A stretch of 64,000 bases of DNA from DATFDN01 sp963767645. Its GTDB lineage: Bacteria; Pseudomonadota; Alphaproteobacteria; Acetobacterales; Acetobacteraceae. The translations under genes were made by a program, and so were the position numbers. Location: assembly GCA_963767645.1 (NCBI GenBank), contig CAVYEW010000008.1, forward strand, positions 186,001-250,000, written 5' to 3'. Below the pieces are notes generated by a model. The model saw only the letters and a list, made by a program, of their open reading frames with translations. It was not told the origin of the DNA and made no database searches. Of the stretch, positions 17,639 to 26,476 are shown piece after piece; within the stretch, counting starts at the first letter, position 1; each line of letters begins with the position of its first letter.

Positions 17639-18510
17639 TCGAACCTCTCCCACCGCTCCCCGAGCAGCCCGCGCGGGCGCAGCAGCAGCACCAGCGCCAT
17701 GAACCCGTACATCACGCCGCCCGCCGCCGCCGGCTCGAACTGGACGGTGAGCGTCGTCACCACGCCGACCAGCAGTCCGGCGATCACCGCGCCGGCGAAC
17801 GAGCCGAGGCCGCCGATCGTGACCACCACGAACGCGGGCATGATGGCGTTCTCCTGCATCACCGGCGTCACCGTCCACAGCGGCGCCGCCAGCACGCCGG
17901 CGATGCCGGCGATGGCGCAGCCGAGCCCGAACACCGCCGTCAACACGATCGGCAGCCGGATGCCGAGCAGCCCCACCATCTCCGGGTCGCGCGAGCCCGC
18001 GCGCAGGATGCGCCCGTACGGCGTGTAGCGCAGGAACGCCCACAGCCCGAGCAGCAGCACGACCGTAGTAAAGAACACCGTGGCGCGGAACTTGGTGAGC
18101 AGCACCGGACCCCAGATGAACACGCCGGACAGCGCGGCGGGCGGGTTGAACGGCAGCCCCAGCCCGCCCCAGATCAGCCGCGTCAATGCCTCGATCAGCA
18201 GCGCCAGCGCGAAGGTCACGATCAGGCTGACCAGCGGGTCCTTGTCATACAACCTTCGGATCAACAGGCGTTCGACCACCATGCCGAGCAGCCCGACGGC
18301 GATCGGCGAGGCCACCACCGCCGGCCAGCCGAATTGCTGGTAGAGCGTGAGGCCGAAATAGGCGCCGAGTGCGAAGAATGCGCCATGCGCGAAATTGACG
18401 ATGCCGAGCAGGCCGAAGACGATGGAGAGGCCGATCGCGATGAGCACGTACAGGCTGCCGAGCACCAGGCCGTTGGCGGCCTGGGTCAGCAGCAGGTCGG
18501 CGTCGAACAT
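17635..18510 (-). CDS. LivH-type ABC transporter permease
   Basis: A 291-residue polytopic permease with the LivH signatures GLVLGSLYVLIAIGLSIVFG and NFAHGAFFALGAY near the N-terminus and VVTIGGLGSFAGAVIAGLLVG near residue 225-245, typical of the HAAT family. It partners the fused LivM-G-F protein (four-base overlap) and the solute-binding protein encoded 11 bases upstream. Together they make a complete importer from three genes instead of the usual five. The ATG at 18510 gives the expected periplasmic N-terminus. Confidence 0.93.
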   Translation of the reverse strand: MFDADLLLTQAANGLVLGSLYVLIAIGLSIVFGLLGIVNFAHGAFFALGAYFGLTLYQQFGWPAVVASPIAVGLLGMVVERLLIRRLYDKDPLVSLIVTFALALLIEALTRLIWGGLGLPFNPPAALSGVFIWGPVLLTKFRATVFFTTVVLLLGLWAFLRYTPYGRILRAGSRDPEMVGLLGIRLPIVLTAVFGLGCAIAGIAGVLAAPLWTVTPVMQENAIMPAFVVVTIGGLGSFAGAVIAGLLVGVVTTLTVQFEPAAAGGVMYGFMALVLLLRPRGLLGERWERFE

Positions 18511-18521
18511 GGCGGAAGGGC

Positions 18522-19748
18522 TCAGGTGGCCGGCATGTGGCAGCCGGAGTCGCCGAATACCGTTTCAAGCTCAGCGGCCGATTGCGGCACCGCGGCCGTG
18601 ACGTCGAAATAGTCCCATTTGTCGGTGATCTTCGGCTTCACCTGCACCACCAGGTTGCGCAGCAGCATCTGGTGGTCCGACTTGCGATAGCTGTACGGGT
18701 TCTCCGCCGTGCCGCCCTTCCAATTCTCCAGCGCCTCGATGATCGCCATCGGCTGGGTGGACTTCGCCGCCTCGATCGAGTCGAACAGCGACTTCGCCGT
18801 GACCCAGCCCATCCACGCCTTGTCGGCGGCGGGGCGGCCATGCGCCTTCTGGAAAGCGGCGGCGAATGCCTGCTCCTCGGGCGGATTGCTCGGGTTCTTG
18901 TACCACCAGAGCGAGGTGTAGATGCCGGTGGCCGCCTCCGGTCCCACGGCCCAGATGTCGGTGTCGCCGATGGCGATCTCGGCCACCGGGATCTTGCCCC
19001 GCATCCCCATCTCGTTCCACTGCTTGAGGAAGGTGGACAGATCGCCCGCCGGCACGCCGCCCAGCACGAGATCGGGCTTGGCCTGACGGATCTTGAGGAT
19101 GAAGCTCGAATAGTCGGGGGTGTTCAGCGGCACGCTGTCATCGCCCGCGATAGTGCCGCCCGCCTGTTTCAGAAGCTGCTTGAACGAAGCGGCGATGTCC
19201 TGGCCGAAGGCGTAGGAGGCGGTCAGGAAGTACCACTTCTTGCCGTAGTGAATGATTTCGGGTGTGAACATCCGCGCCTGCACCGCCACCGGGGTATTGA
19301 GGCGGAAGGTGTAGCGGTTGCAGTTCTTGCCGGTGATATCGGTTGCCGCGGCGTTGTTGATGAGCAGGGGAATTTTCAATGTCGGCGCCGTCGCCTCCTC
19401 GGCCAGCGCGTCGGAGCTGAGCGAGCCGCCGAGCACCGCGACGACCTTTTCCTCCTGCACCAGCTTCTGCAGGTTCTGCTGCGCGCCTTGCGGGCTCGGC
19501 TCGTCGTACCAGACAAGCTCGGCGGGGCGGCCCATGACCTGGTTGTTGCGCTGCGCCAGCGCGAGATAGGTGCCCTGGGCGAGATATTCGGTCTGTGGAG
19601 CGATGTCGCCGGTCTTGGCCAGCAGCAGCCCGATGCGGATGGTATCGGCCGCCGCCGCAGGGCGGATGAACGGCGTCTTCAGACCGGCGGCGAGCGCGCC
19701 GGCGCCGGCGAGCGTCCGCCGGCGGGTCAGTCGGTTGGCCCCGGTCAT
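18522..19748 (-). CDS. Periplasmic substrate-binding protein of Liv-type ABC importer
   Basis: A 408-residue type I periplasmic binding protein. The N-terminus has a Tat-type signal (LTRRRTLAGAGALAAG) and the mature part begins at about residue 33 with TIRIGLLLAKTGDIAPQ. LVQEEKVVAVLGG and TFRLNTPVAVQARMF are typical of the HAAT ligand-binding family. The start at 19748 is set by GGGAGG nine bases upstream; the frame is open further but has no better site. It heads the importer operon with livH and the triple fusion. Ligand type cannot be read from sequence. Confidence 0.9.
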   Translation of the reverse strand: MTGANRLTRRRTLAGAGALAAGLKTPFIRPAAAADTIRIGLLLAKTGDIAPQTEYLAQGTYLALAQRNNQVMGRPAELVWYDEPSPQGAQQNLQKLVQEEKVVAVLGGSLSSDALAEEATAPTLKIPLLINNAAATDITGKNCNRYTFRLNTPVAVQARMFTPEIIHYGKKWYFLTASYAFGQDIAASFKQLLKQAGGTIAGDDSVPLNTPDYSSFILKIRQAKPDLVLGGVPAGDLSTFLKQWNEMGMRGKIPVAEIAIGDTDIWAVGPEAATGIYTSLWWYKNPSNPPEEQAFAAAFQKAHGRPAADKAWMGWVTAKSLFDSIEAAKSTQPMAIIEALENWKGGTAENPYSYRKSDHQMLLRNLVVQVKPKITDKWDYFDVTAAVPQSAAELETVFGDSGCHMPAT

Positions 19749-19895
19749 GGTCGTCCTCCCTCGGTGCGCGCCGCTCGCGGAGCCGTGCGCGCTGTCAGCG
19801 CATAAGATGGCAGGGACGTTCCGTATGCAAGCGGGTGCGCCGTCGAGCGCCTCTGCCGCATTGCGACGCAGCGCCATAGGCTGCATTCAGCCTCC

Positions 19896-21239
19896 ATGAT
19901 CGCCTCCCTCCTCACCCGCCTCGGCGATGCCTGGGGGCGGGTGCGCAACAGCTATCTCCTGATCCCCTCGGTCATGCTGGTGATGTCCGTCGGTTTCGCG
20001 CTGGGGATGATCTACCTCGACGTGGTGCTGCACGAGAGCGAGCTGCGGTTGCCGTGGCTGACCACGCTGACGGTGGGTGCCAGCCGGACCATCCTCGCCA
20101 CGCTCGCGGGCACGCTGGCGACCATCGCGGGGGTGGTGTTCTCGATCACCGTGGTGGCGCTTCAGCTTGGCGCATCCCAGTTCGGGCCGCACGTGATGCG
20201 CAGTTTCCTTGCCGATCGCGGCTCGCAGTTCGCGCTCGGCAACTTCGTCGGCACGTTCGTCTATGCGCTGATCGTCCTCGCCACGGGCCGATCGGACGCC
20301 GACTTCGTGCCGTATGTCGCCACCGTCGTCGCCATCCTGCTCGGCATCGCCGCGATGGCGGTGCTGATCTACTTCATCAGTCACATCGCCAATGTGATGC
20401 GGCTGGAAAGCGTGATCGACTCGCTGGCGCGCAGCCTGGCGGACGCAACCGGGACGGTGTTCCCCGCCGGCCTCGGGCACGCCGAGGCGGCCTGGCACGA
20501 GCAGCCGCCCGCCTCGCCGTCCTTGCTCCAGGAGTGTGGCATCGCTGTCGAGGCACGCAGGAGCGGCTATGTCCGCCGGATCAACGAGAACGCGCTGATG
20601 CGCCTTGCCATCCGGCACGATCTGCTGGTCCGGATCGAGGCGCGGCCAGGCGACTACGTGGTGGCCGGCATGGTGCTGATGACCGCGGCGCCGGCGGGTT
20701 CCGGCGGGCTGGACGCCGCCCTTCTTGCTCCGTTGCGCGGCGTGGTGGTGCTGGGGGAACGCCGCACCCCCGATCAGGACGTCCCCTACGCGCTGCAACA
20801 GCTCGTCGAAGTCGCCGTCCGCGCATTGTCGCCGGGGATCAACGCGCCGTTCACCGCGATCCCGGCGATCGACGCGCTCGCCGCCGGGTTGGTCCGGCTG
20901 GCGGGGCGCCGGATGCCCGCTCTGCGGCGCTTTGACGCCAGCGGGAAGGAACGCGTGCTGGTGGCGCGCGGACACACCTTGGCGGAGCTGGCGCGCGACG
21001 CCTTAGGTCCCATCGCCAGCGCCGGCGCGCGGCAGTGCTTCGTCCTCGCCCGCGTGGTCGAGGTCGCCTGCCTGGTGGCAGCCAGCGCCCGCGGGGCGGA
21101 GGACCGCGAGGAGCTTCGCGCCTTCGCCGATTCGATCGCTGCGGAGGGCGAGGCGGCCCTGGGGGCGGAGCGGGAGCGGGCCATCATCCGCCGCCGCTAT
21201 GAGGCAGCCAGAAAGCGCCCGGCGAGCGCCGTGCGGTGA
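19896..21239 (+). CDS. DUF2254 family membrane protein
   Basis: A 447-residue protein with an N-terminal membrane region. Helices lie at about 22-42, 65-90 (TILATLAGTLATIAGVVFSITVVAL, 110-130 and 138-160. A soluble part follows. SFLADRGSQFALGNFVGTFVY and VRALSPGINAPFTA are recurring blocks of the DUF2254 family, whose function is unknown. It stands alone, divergent from the solute-binding protein gene and convergent with the acyl-CoA ligase gene, from which it is separated by only three bases. Confidence 0.88.
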   Translation: MIASLLTRLGDAWGRVRNSYLLIPSVMLVMSVGFALGMIYLDVVLHESELRLPWLTTLTVGASRTILATLAGTLATIAGVVFSITVVALQLGASQFGPHVMRSFLADRGSQFALGNFVGTFVYALIVLATGRSDADFVPYVATVVAILLGIAAMAVLIYFISHIANVMRLESVIDSLARSLADATGTVFPAGLGHAEAAWHEQPPASPSLLQECGIAVEARRSGYVRRINENALMRLAIRHDLLVRIEARPGDYVVAGMVLMTAAPAGSGGLDAALLAPLRGVVVLGERRTPDQDVPYALQQLVEVAVRALSPGINAPFTAIPAIDALAAGLVRLAGRRMPALRRFDASGKERVLVARGHTLAELARDALGPIASAGARQCFVLARVVEVACLVAASARGAEDREELRAFADSIAAEGEAALGAERERAIIRRRYEAARKRPASAVR

Positions 21240-21242
21240 CGT

Positions 21243-22958
21243 TCAGCCGTGCATCGCCTCCAGCAGCTTGGCGTTAGCGCGGATCACCCGGGACCGCCGG
21301 ATTTTCTGCGACGGCGTCAGCAGGCCGTTCTCAATGGTGAACGGCGAGACGATCGCGTGCTTGCGGACCCGCTCCGTGACCGACAGGCGCCGGTTCGCGC
21401 GCGCCAGGGCACGGGCGACGGCGGCGCCGTCCTCGCCCTCGGCCGGCACCAGCAGGCCGGTCAAAGCGGCCCGCCCATCTCCGGTCACGACCGCCTGGGC
21501 GACCTCGGGCTCGGCCATCAGCACGTCTTCCACCTTCGCGGGCGAGACGTTCTCGCCGCCCGACAGCACGATGATGTCCTTCTTGCGGTCGGTGATGCGG
21601 AGATAATTGTCAGCGTCAAGGGTGCCGAGGTCGCCGGTGTGCAGCCAACCGTTGCGGATCGCGGCGCGCGTCTCCGCGGGACGGTTCCAGTAGCCGTCCA
21701 TGACCAGATCGCCGTGGACCAGGATCTCGTTGTCCTCGGCGATCCGCAGCTCCACCCCGCGCAGCGGTTTGCCGACGGTCTCGATGCGGATGGCGTCGGG
21801 CGGGTTGGCGGTGATGACCGGCCCGGCCTCGGTCTGGCCATAGCCCTGCATGATGCGTAACCCGAGCGCCAGGAAGAACCGCCCCAACTCCGGGTCGAGG
21901 CGCGCACCCCCCGACATGACCCCCTTGAGGCGTCCGCCGAAGCGGGCGCGGATCTTGGCGCGCACCAGCCGATCGAGGACCGGCTCGGCCAGGTGCTCGC
22001 GCAGGCTCAACGGAGCGCCGTCGAGCCGCTTGAGGCCGATGGCGAGCGCCTGGTCGAACAGGAGCCGGCGCCAGGACGCCTCGCGGGCGAGCTGGTTCAG
22101 CACGCGGGCGCGCATCACCTCCAGCACGCGCGGCACCGCCGTCAGCACGGTCGGGCGGACCTCCAGCACATCGGTGCTCAGATGCTCGGCGCCGCGCCCG
22201 TACACCACCTCCGCCCCGAGGCTCGGCATCAGGAACACCCCGACCAGGTGCTCGTAGGCGTGCGCGGTGGGCAGGTAGGAAAGATACACCTCGTCGCGCA
22301 GCCGCATCGGCCGCAGCAGCTCGCAGCCCCCGGCGCAGTTCGACAGGAGGGAGCGGTGCGGCAGCATCACCCCTTTCGGCGCGCCTCCGGTGCCCGAGGT
22401 GTAGAGCAGGCAGGCGAGGGCGGAAGCCGGGATCTCGGCGGCCTCGCGCGCGATCTCGTCCGGGGACGCCGCATCCTCGATCAGTGCCGACCACAGGAGG
22501 GACCGGGGCGCATTCACGGAGCCGTCGCTCGGCCCGTCCATGCTTACCAGCAGATCGAGCCCGCCTGCCCGCCGTCCGGCTTCATGCAGCTTGGCGGCCA
22601 GTACCGGCGTGGAGACGATGGCGGCGCGGGCGCCGGAATCGCGCAGCAGGTGCGCGTGGTCGTCGATGGTATTGCTGACATAGGCCGGCACCGGAACGGC
22701 GCGGATCGCCATCAGCGCGGTTTCGGCCATGGGGTATTCGGGCCGGTTCTCGGCGCTGATCAGCACGCGGTCGCCCGGCGCGATCCCGGCTTTGCGCAGC
22801 CCGCGCGCCGCCGCCGCTGCCTGGCGGGCGAAAGCGTCCCAACTGATGGACTGCCAGGCGCCGTCGCGAAACGCCCGCAGCATCGGCCTGCCGGGCCAGG
22901 TCCGGGCAAGGGCGAACATCATGGCCGGCAGGTTCGGCCAGCTCTCGTATCTCAGCAC
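21243..22958 (-). CDS. Long-chain fatty acyl-CoA ligase (AMP-binding superfamily)
   Basis: A 571-residue ANL-superfamily ligase expected to activate a fatty acid through an acyl-adenylate to the CoA thioester. The phosphate loop is LLYTSGTGGAPKGVML, followed by SYLPTAHAYEHL, the adenine motif GYGQTEAGP and the hinge region GWLHTGDLGTLDADNYLRITDRKKD. PSQKIRR near the end supplies the catalytic lysine. The ring of motifs and the long linker fit the AMP-dependent long-chain synthetase group (FadD15-like), though chain length is not readable. It is divergent from the oligoendopeptidase gene. Confidence 0.9.
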   Translation of the reverse strand: MLRYESWPNLPAMMFALARTWPGRPMLRAFRDGAWQSISWDAFARQAAAAARGLRKAGIAPGDRVLISAENRPEYPMAETALMAIRAVPVPAYVSNTIDDHAHLLRDSGARAAIVSTPVLAAKLHEAGRRAGGLDLLVSMDGPSDGSVNAPRSLLWSALIEDAASPDEIAREAAEIPASALACLLYTSGTGGAPKGVMLPHRSLLSNCAGGCELLRPMRLRDEVYLSYLPTAHAYEHLVGVFLMPSLGAEVVYGRGAEHLSTDVLEVRPTVLTAVPRVLEVMRARVLNQLAREASWRRLLFDQALAIGLKRLDGAPLSLREHLAEPVLDRLVRAKIRARFGGRLKGVMSGGARLDPELGRFFLALGLRIMQGYGQTEAGPVITANPPDAIRIETVGKPLRGVELRIAEDNEILVHGDLVMDGYWNRPAETRAAIRNGWLHTGDLGTLDADNYLRITDRKKDIIVLSGGENVSPAKVEDVLMAEPEVAQAVVTGDGRAALTGLLVPAEGEDGAAVARALARANRRLSVTERVRKHAIVSPFTIENGLLTPSQKIRRSRVIRANAKLLEAMHG

Positions 22959-23051
22959 GCCCTCCGCCCTTCGTGGCCCGCCACCCTTGGCCCTTGGGGC
23001 AGCCCGCTTACATGAAAGCCCGACCTAGCAACAGAGGCTCGCCCCCGCGAC

Positions 23052-24875
23052 ATGGGACAGACCGACACCGCATCAGCCCCGGACGGGCAGGCCGCCGCTA
23101 CCAACGCCATTGCCGAGCAGGAGTTGCCCGCCTGGGACCTCTCCGACCTTTATCCCGGCCCCGACAGCCCGGCGCTGGCGCGCGACCTCGATCACGCGGA
23201 GGCCGAGGCGCGCGCCTTCGCCGCCGCCCATGCCGGACGCTTGTCGCGCGCTTCGTCGCGCGAACTCGCCGCCGCAATCGCCGAGTATGAGCGCATTGAG
23301 GAGCGGCTGGGCCGGCTTGCGTCCTATGCGCAGTTGCTGTTCTCGGGCGATTCGACCGATGCCGCGATCGGGCAGTTCTATCAGACCGTCACGGAACGGG
23401 TGACGGCGATCAGCAGCCACCTGATCTTCTTCACCCTGGAGCTGAACCGCCTGGACGACGCGGTCCTGGAGGCGAAGCTCGCCGATCCGGTGGCGGCACG
23501 CTGGAGGCCTTGGCTGCGCGACTTGCGGGTGTTCCGTCCGCATCAGCTTGCCGACGAGCTGGAGCGGCTGCTGCACGAAAAGGAAGTCACCGGCCGCGCC
23601 GCCTGGAGCCGGTTGTTCGACGAGACGGTTGCCGGGATGCGCGTCGCCGTGCGGGACGAGGAACTGACCGTCAACGCCGCGCTGAACCTACTGTCGGACA
23701 AGGACCGCGCGGTGCGCGAAGCGGCCTTTCACGCCATCGCCAAGGCGTTCGGCGCCAACGTCAAGCTGTTCGCGCTGATCACCAACACGCTCGCCAAGGA
23801 CAAGGAGATCATCGATACCTGGCGCCGCTATCCGCGTCCGGGCAGCGCGCGCAACCGCGCCAACATGGTCGAGGACGAGATTGTGGACGCGCTGGTCTCG
23901 GCGGTGACGGCGGATTTCGGGCGTCTGTCGCACCGCTACTACGCGCTGAAGGCGCGATGGTTGGGCGTGGAGCGGATGCAGCAATGGGACCGCAACGCGC
24001 CGCTGCCGGACGATGACGACCGCCGGATCGGCTGGGAGGAGGCGCGGGATCGCGTGCTCGGCGCCTACGGCGCGTTCAGCAACGAGCTGGCCGAGGTCGG
24101 CGGCCGTTTCTTCAGCCGCCCCTGGATCGACGCGACTCTGAAGCCCGGCAAGGCCGGCGGCGCGTTCGCCCATCCCACGGTGCCCTCGGCGCATCCCTAT
24201 CTGCTGCTGAACTATCACGGGCGCACGCGCGACGTGATGACCCTGGCGCACGAGCTCGGGCACGGCGTGCATCAGGTGCTGGCGGCCGAGCAGGGCTATC
24301 TGATGTCGGGCACGCCGCTGACCTTGGCCGAGACGGCGAGCGTGTTCGGCGAGATGCTGACCTTCCGCGCCCTGCTGGATGCCGAGCGCGATCCGCGCCG
24401 GCGCCGGGTGATGCTGGCGGCCAAGGTCGAGGACATGCTGAACACCGTCATCCGCCAGACCGCGTTCTACCGCTTCGAGACCTTGCTGCATGACGAGCGG
24501 CGTCGGGGCGAGCTGCTGCCCGATCGCATCGGCACGCTATGGCGGCAGGTGCAGACCGAGAGCCTGGGGCCGGCGTTCGAGTTCACCCCGGAATACGACG
24601 TGTTCTGGTCCTACATCCCGCATTTCATCCACACGCCCTTCTATGTGTACGCATATGCGTTCGGGGATTGCCTGGTGAACGCGCTCTACGCGGTGTTCCA
24701 GTCCGGCCATCCGGGATTCCAGGCCAAGTATCTCGACATGCTGCGCGCGGGCGGCACGAAGCGGCACAAGGAGCTGCTCGCGCCGTTCGATCTGGACGCC
24801 TCCGATCCCGCGTTCTGGAAGAAGGGCCTGGACGTCATTGCGGGATTCATCGACGAGCTGGAGGCGGCGCACTGA
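23052..24875 (+). CDS. pepF: Oligoendopeptidase F (M3 family zinc metallopeptidase)
   Basis: A 607-residue cytosolic peptidase of the M3B family, cleaving short oligopeptides. The zinc site HELGH lies at about residue 400 (LAHELGHGVHQ), and the third ligand is in the following LAETASVFGEML block. LNYHGRTRDVMTLAHELGHG and IPHFIHTPFYVYAYAFGDCLV are strongly family-like. Its stop overlaps the start of the ABC1 kinase gene (TGATG at 24873-24877), so the two are co-translated. Confidence 0.94.
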   Translation: MGQTDTASAPDGQAAATNAIAEQELPAWDLSDLYPGPDSPALARDLDHAEAEARAFAAAHAGRLSRASSRELAAAIAEYERIEERLGRLASYAQLLFSGDSTDAAIGQFYQTVTERVTAISSHLIFFTLELNRLDDAVLEAKLADPVAARWRPWLRDLRVFRPHQLADELERLLHEKEVTGRAAWSRLFDETVAGMRVAVRDEELTVNAALNLLSDKDRAVREAAFHAIAKAFGANVKLFALITNTLAKDKEIIDTWRRYPRPGSARNRANMVEDEIVDALVSAVTADFGRLSHRYYALKARWLGVERMQQWDRNAPLPDDDDRRIGWEEARDRVLGAYGAFSNELAEVGGRFFSRPWIDATLKPGKAGGAFAHPTVPSAHPYLLLNYHGRTRDVMTLAHELGHGVHQVLAAEQGYLMSGTPLTLAETASVFGEMLTFRALLDAERDPRRRRVMLAAKVEDMLNTVIRQTAFYRFETLLHDERRRGELLPDRIGTLWRQVQTESLGPAFEFTPEYDVFWSYIPHFIHTPFYVYAYAFGDCLVNALYAVFQSGHPGFQAKYLDMLRAGGTKRHKELLAPFDLDASDPAFWKKGLDVIAGFIDELEAAH

Positions 24876-26224
24876 TGGCCGAGGAGGAGTCGAGCTTTCT
24901 CGGCGAGCTGCGGCGCATGGCGCGCACCTCGGGTGCCGTCGGCGGAATCGCGGCGCGCGTGGCCGGGGCGCGCGTGTTCGGCATGAAGACCGACCGGGCG
25001 GCGCACGCGGAGGAGCTGCGCGCCATCCTGGGCGGCCTCAAGGGGCCGCTGATGAAGGTGGCGCAGTTCCTGTCCACGGTTCCGGACGCGCTGCCCGCGG
25101 AATATGCGGGCGAGCTGGCGGAGCTGCAGGCCAACGCGCCGCCGATGGGCTGGAACTTCGTGCGCCGGCGCATGGCGGGTGAGCTTGGTCCGGGCTGGGA
25201 GCAGCGCTTCACCTATTTCTCGCGCGAAGCCGCCGCCGCGGCCAGCCTGGGACAGGTGCATCGCGCCCGCCTTCCCGACGGCACCGAGGTGGCGTGCAAG
25301 CTGCAGTATCCGGAGATGGCGAGCACCGTCGAGGCGGATCTGCGCCAGTTGCGTCTGGCGATGGCGATCTATCATCGCATGGACAGCGCCATCCAGAACG
25401 AGGAGATCTACAAGGAGCTCGCCGAGCGGCTGCGCGAGGAGCTGAACTACGAACGCGAGGCGACGCAGATGCGCCTCTACGGGATCATGCTGCACGACGT
25501 GCCGCAGGTGCATGTCCCGACGCCGATCGCCGGCTATTCCACGAAGCGGCTGCTGACCATGACCTGGCTTGAGGGCCGGCCGCTGATGGAACGGCTGCGC
25601 GAGAAGCCGCCGCAAGAGGAGCGCAACCGGATCGCGGAGGCGCTGTTCCGTGCGTGGTATGTGCCCTTCTACCGCTATGGCGTGATCCACGGCGACCCAC
25701 ATCTCGGGAATTACCAGGTGCGGGCTGACGGTTCGGTCAATCTGCTCGACTACGGCGCCATCCGGGTGTTCCGGCCGCATTTCGTGCGCGGCGTGATCGA
25801 CCTCTACGAGGCGGTGCGCGACGGCGACGACGACAAGGCGCACCGCGCGTATGAAAGCTGGGGGTTCGCCGATCTCTCGCGCGAGAAGATGCAGGTGCTC
25901 AACATGTGGGCGCATTTCCTGTACGAGCCACTGATCGAGGATCGCGTGCGCCGTATCCAGGAGACCAACGACCCGCAATACGGCCGCGAGGTCGCGGAAC
26001 GGGTCCATGCCGGGCTGAAGCGCACGGGAGGCGTGCGCCCGCCGCGCGAGTTCGTCTTGATGGACCGATCGGCGATCGGCCTTGGCGGGGTGTTCCTTCG
26101 GCTGCGGGCTGAGCTGAACTGGAGCCGGCTGTTCAACGAGCTGATCGCGGATTTCGACGAGGCGGCGCTGGCCAGCCGACAGGCGGCGGCGCTGGCCGAG
26201 GCAGGGGTCCCGCCGCCGCGCTAG
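24875..26224 (+). CDS. ABC1/UbiB-family atypical kinase
   Basis: A 449-residue member of the ABC1 (UbiB/ADCK) family, linked in other organisms to ubiquinone synthesis and lipid homeostasis. Visible motifs are the KxGQ-type element in variant form (LMKVAQFLSTVPD), the A-rich loop AAAASLGQVHRA, the lysine in VACKLQYP, ELNYEREATQ, HGDPHLGN and the metal-binding LLDYGAIR (DYG for DFG). The variant KVAQ replaces the conserved Gly by Ala. The start is the ATG overlapping the pepF stop; upstream frame is a pepF shadow. The TAG stop is the first three bases of repeat R2. Confidence 0.9.
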   Translation: MAEEESSFLGELRRMARTSGAVGGIAARVAGARVFGMKTDRAAHAEELRAILGGLKGPLMKVAQFLSTVPDALPAEYAGELAELQANAPPMGWNFVRRRMAGELGPGWEQRFTYFSREAAAAASLGQVHRARLPDGTEVACKLQYPEMASTVEADLRQLRLAMAIYHRMDSAIQNEEIYKELAERLREELNYEREATQMRLYGIMLHDVPQVHVPTPIAGYSTKRLLTMTWLEGRPLMERLREKPPQEERNRIAEALFRAWYVPFYRYGVIHGDPHLGNYQVRADGSVNLLDYGAIRVFRPHFVRGVIDLYEAVRDGDDDKAHRAYESWGFADLSREKMQVLNMWAHFLYEPLIEDRVRRIQETNDPQYGREVAERVHAGLKRTGGVRPPREFVLMDRSAIGLGGVFLRLRAELNWSRLFNELIADFDEAALASRQAAALAEAGVPPPR

Positions 26225-26372
26225 TGCGTTTTCAGGCTGACTGTGTCGACGCGCCGTTTCACCCCTCCCCTGTCCCCTCCCGCAAGGGGAGGGGGACCTG
26301 GTAGGCGACTCCCTCTCCCCTTGCGGGAGAGAGGGATACGCCGGCGGTTCCAGTCTGAGTGAAACGGCTCTA
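26222..26372. repeat. MITE-like palindromic element R2, flanked by TA
   Basis: A 151-base element beginning TAGTGCGTTTTCAGG and ending GTGAAACGGCTCTA, with the GC-rich hairpin (CCCCTCCC-GCAAGGGGAGGGG and its partner) in the centre. The ends are imperfect inverted repeats (10 of 13 positions). A nearly identical copy lies at 34534-34695. Its left-end TAG is the stop codon of the ABC1 kinase gene. The rest of the gap to 26476 shows no gene. Confidence 0.85.
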
Positions 26373-26476
26373 ACACGCTGCTGATTCACGTTTCGGTCAC
26401 TAATTTGGGTTGAGCTATCGGCCGACGAGAGCTGAAGGGCGCCGCGTGCCCGTCGGTCCTGATTAGGGTAGGCGCC

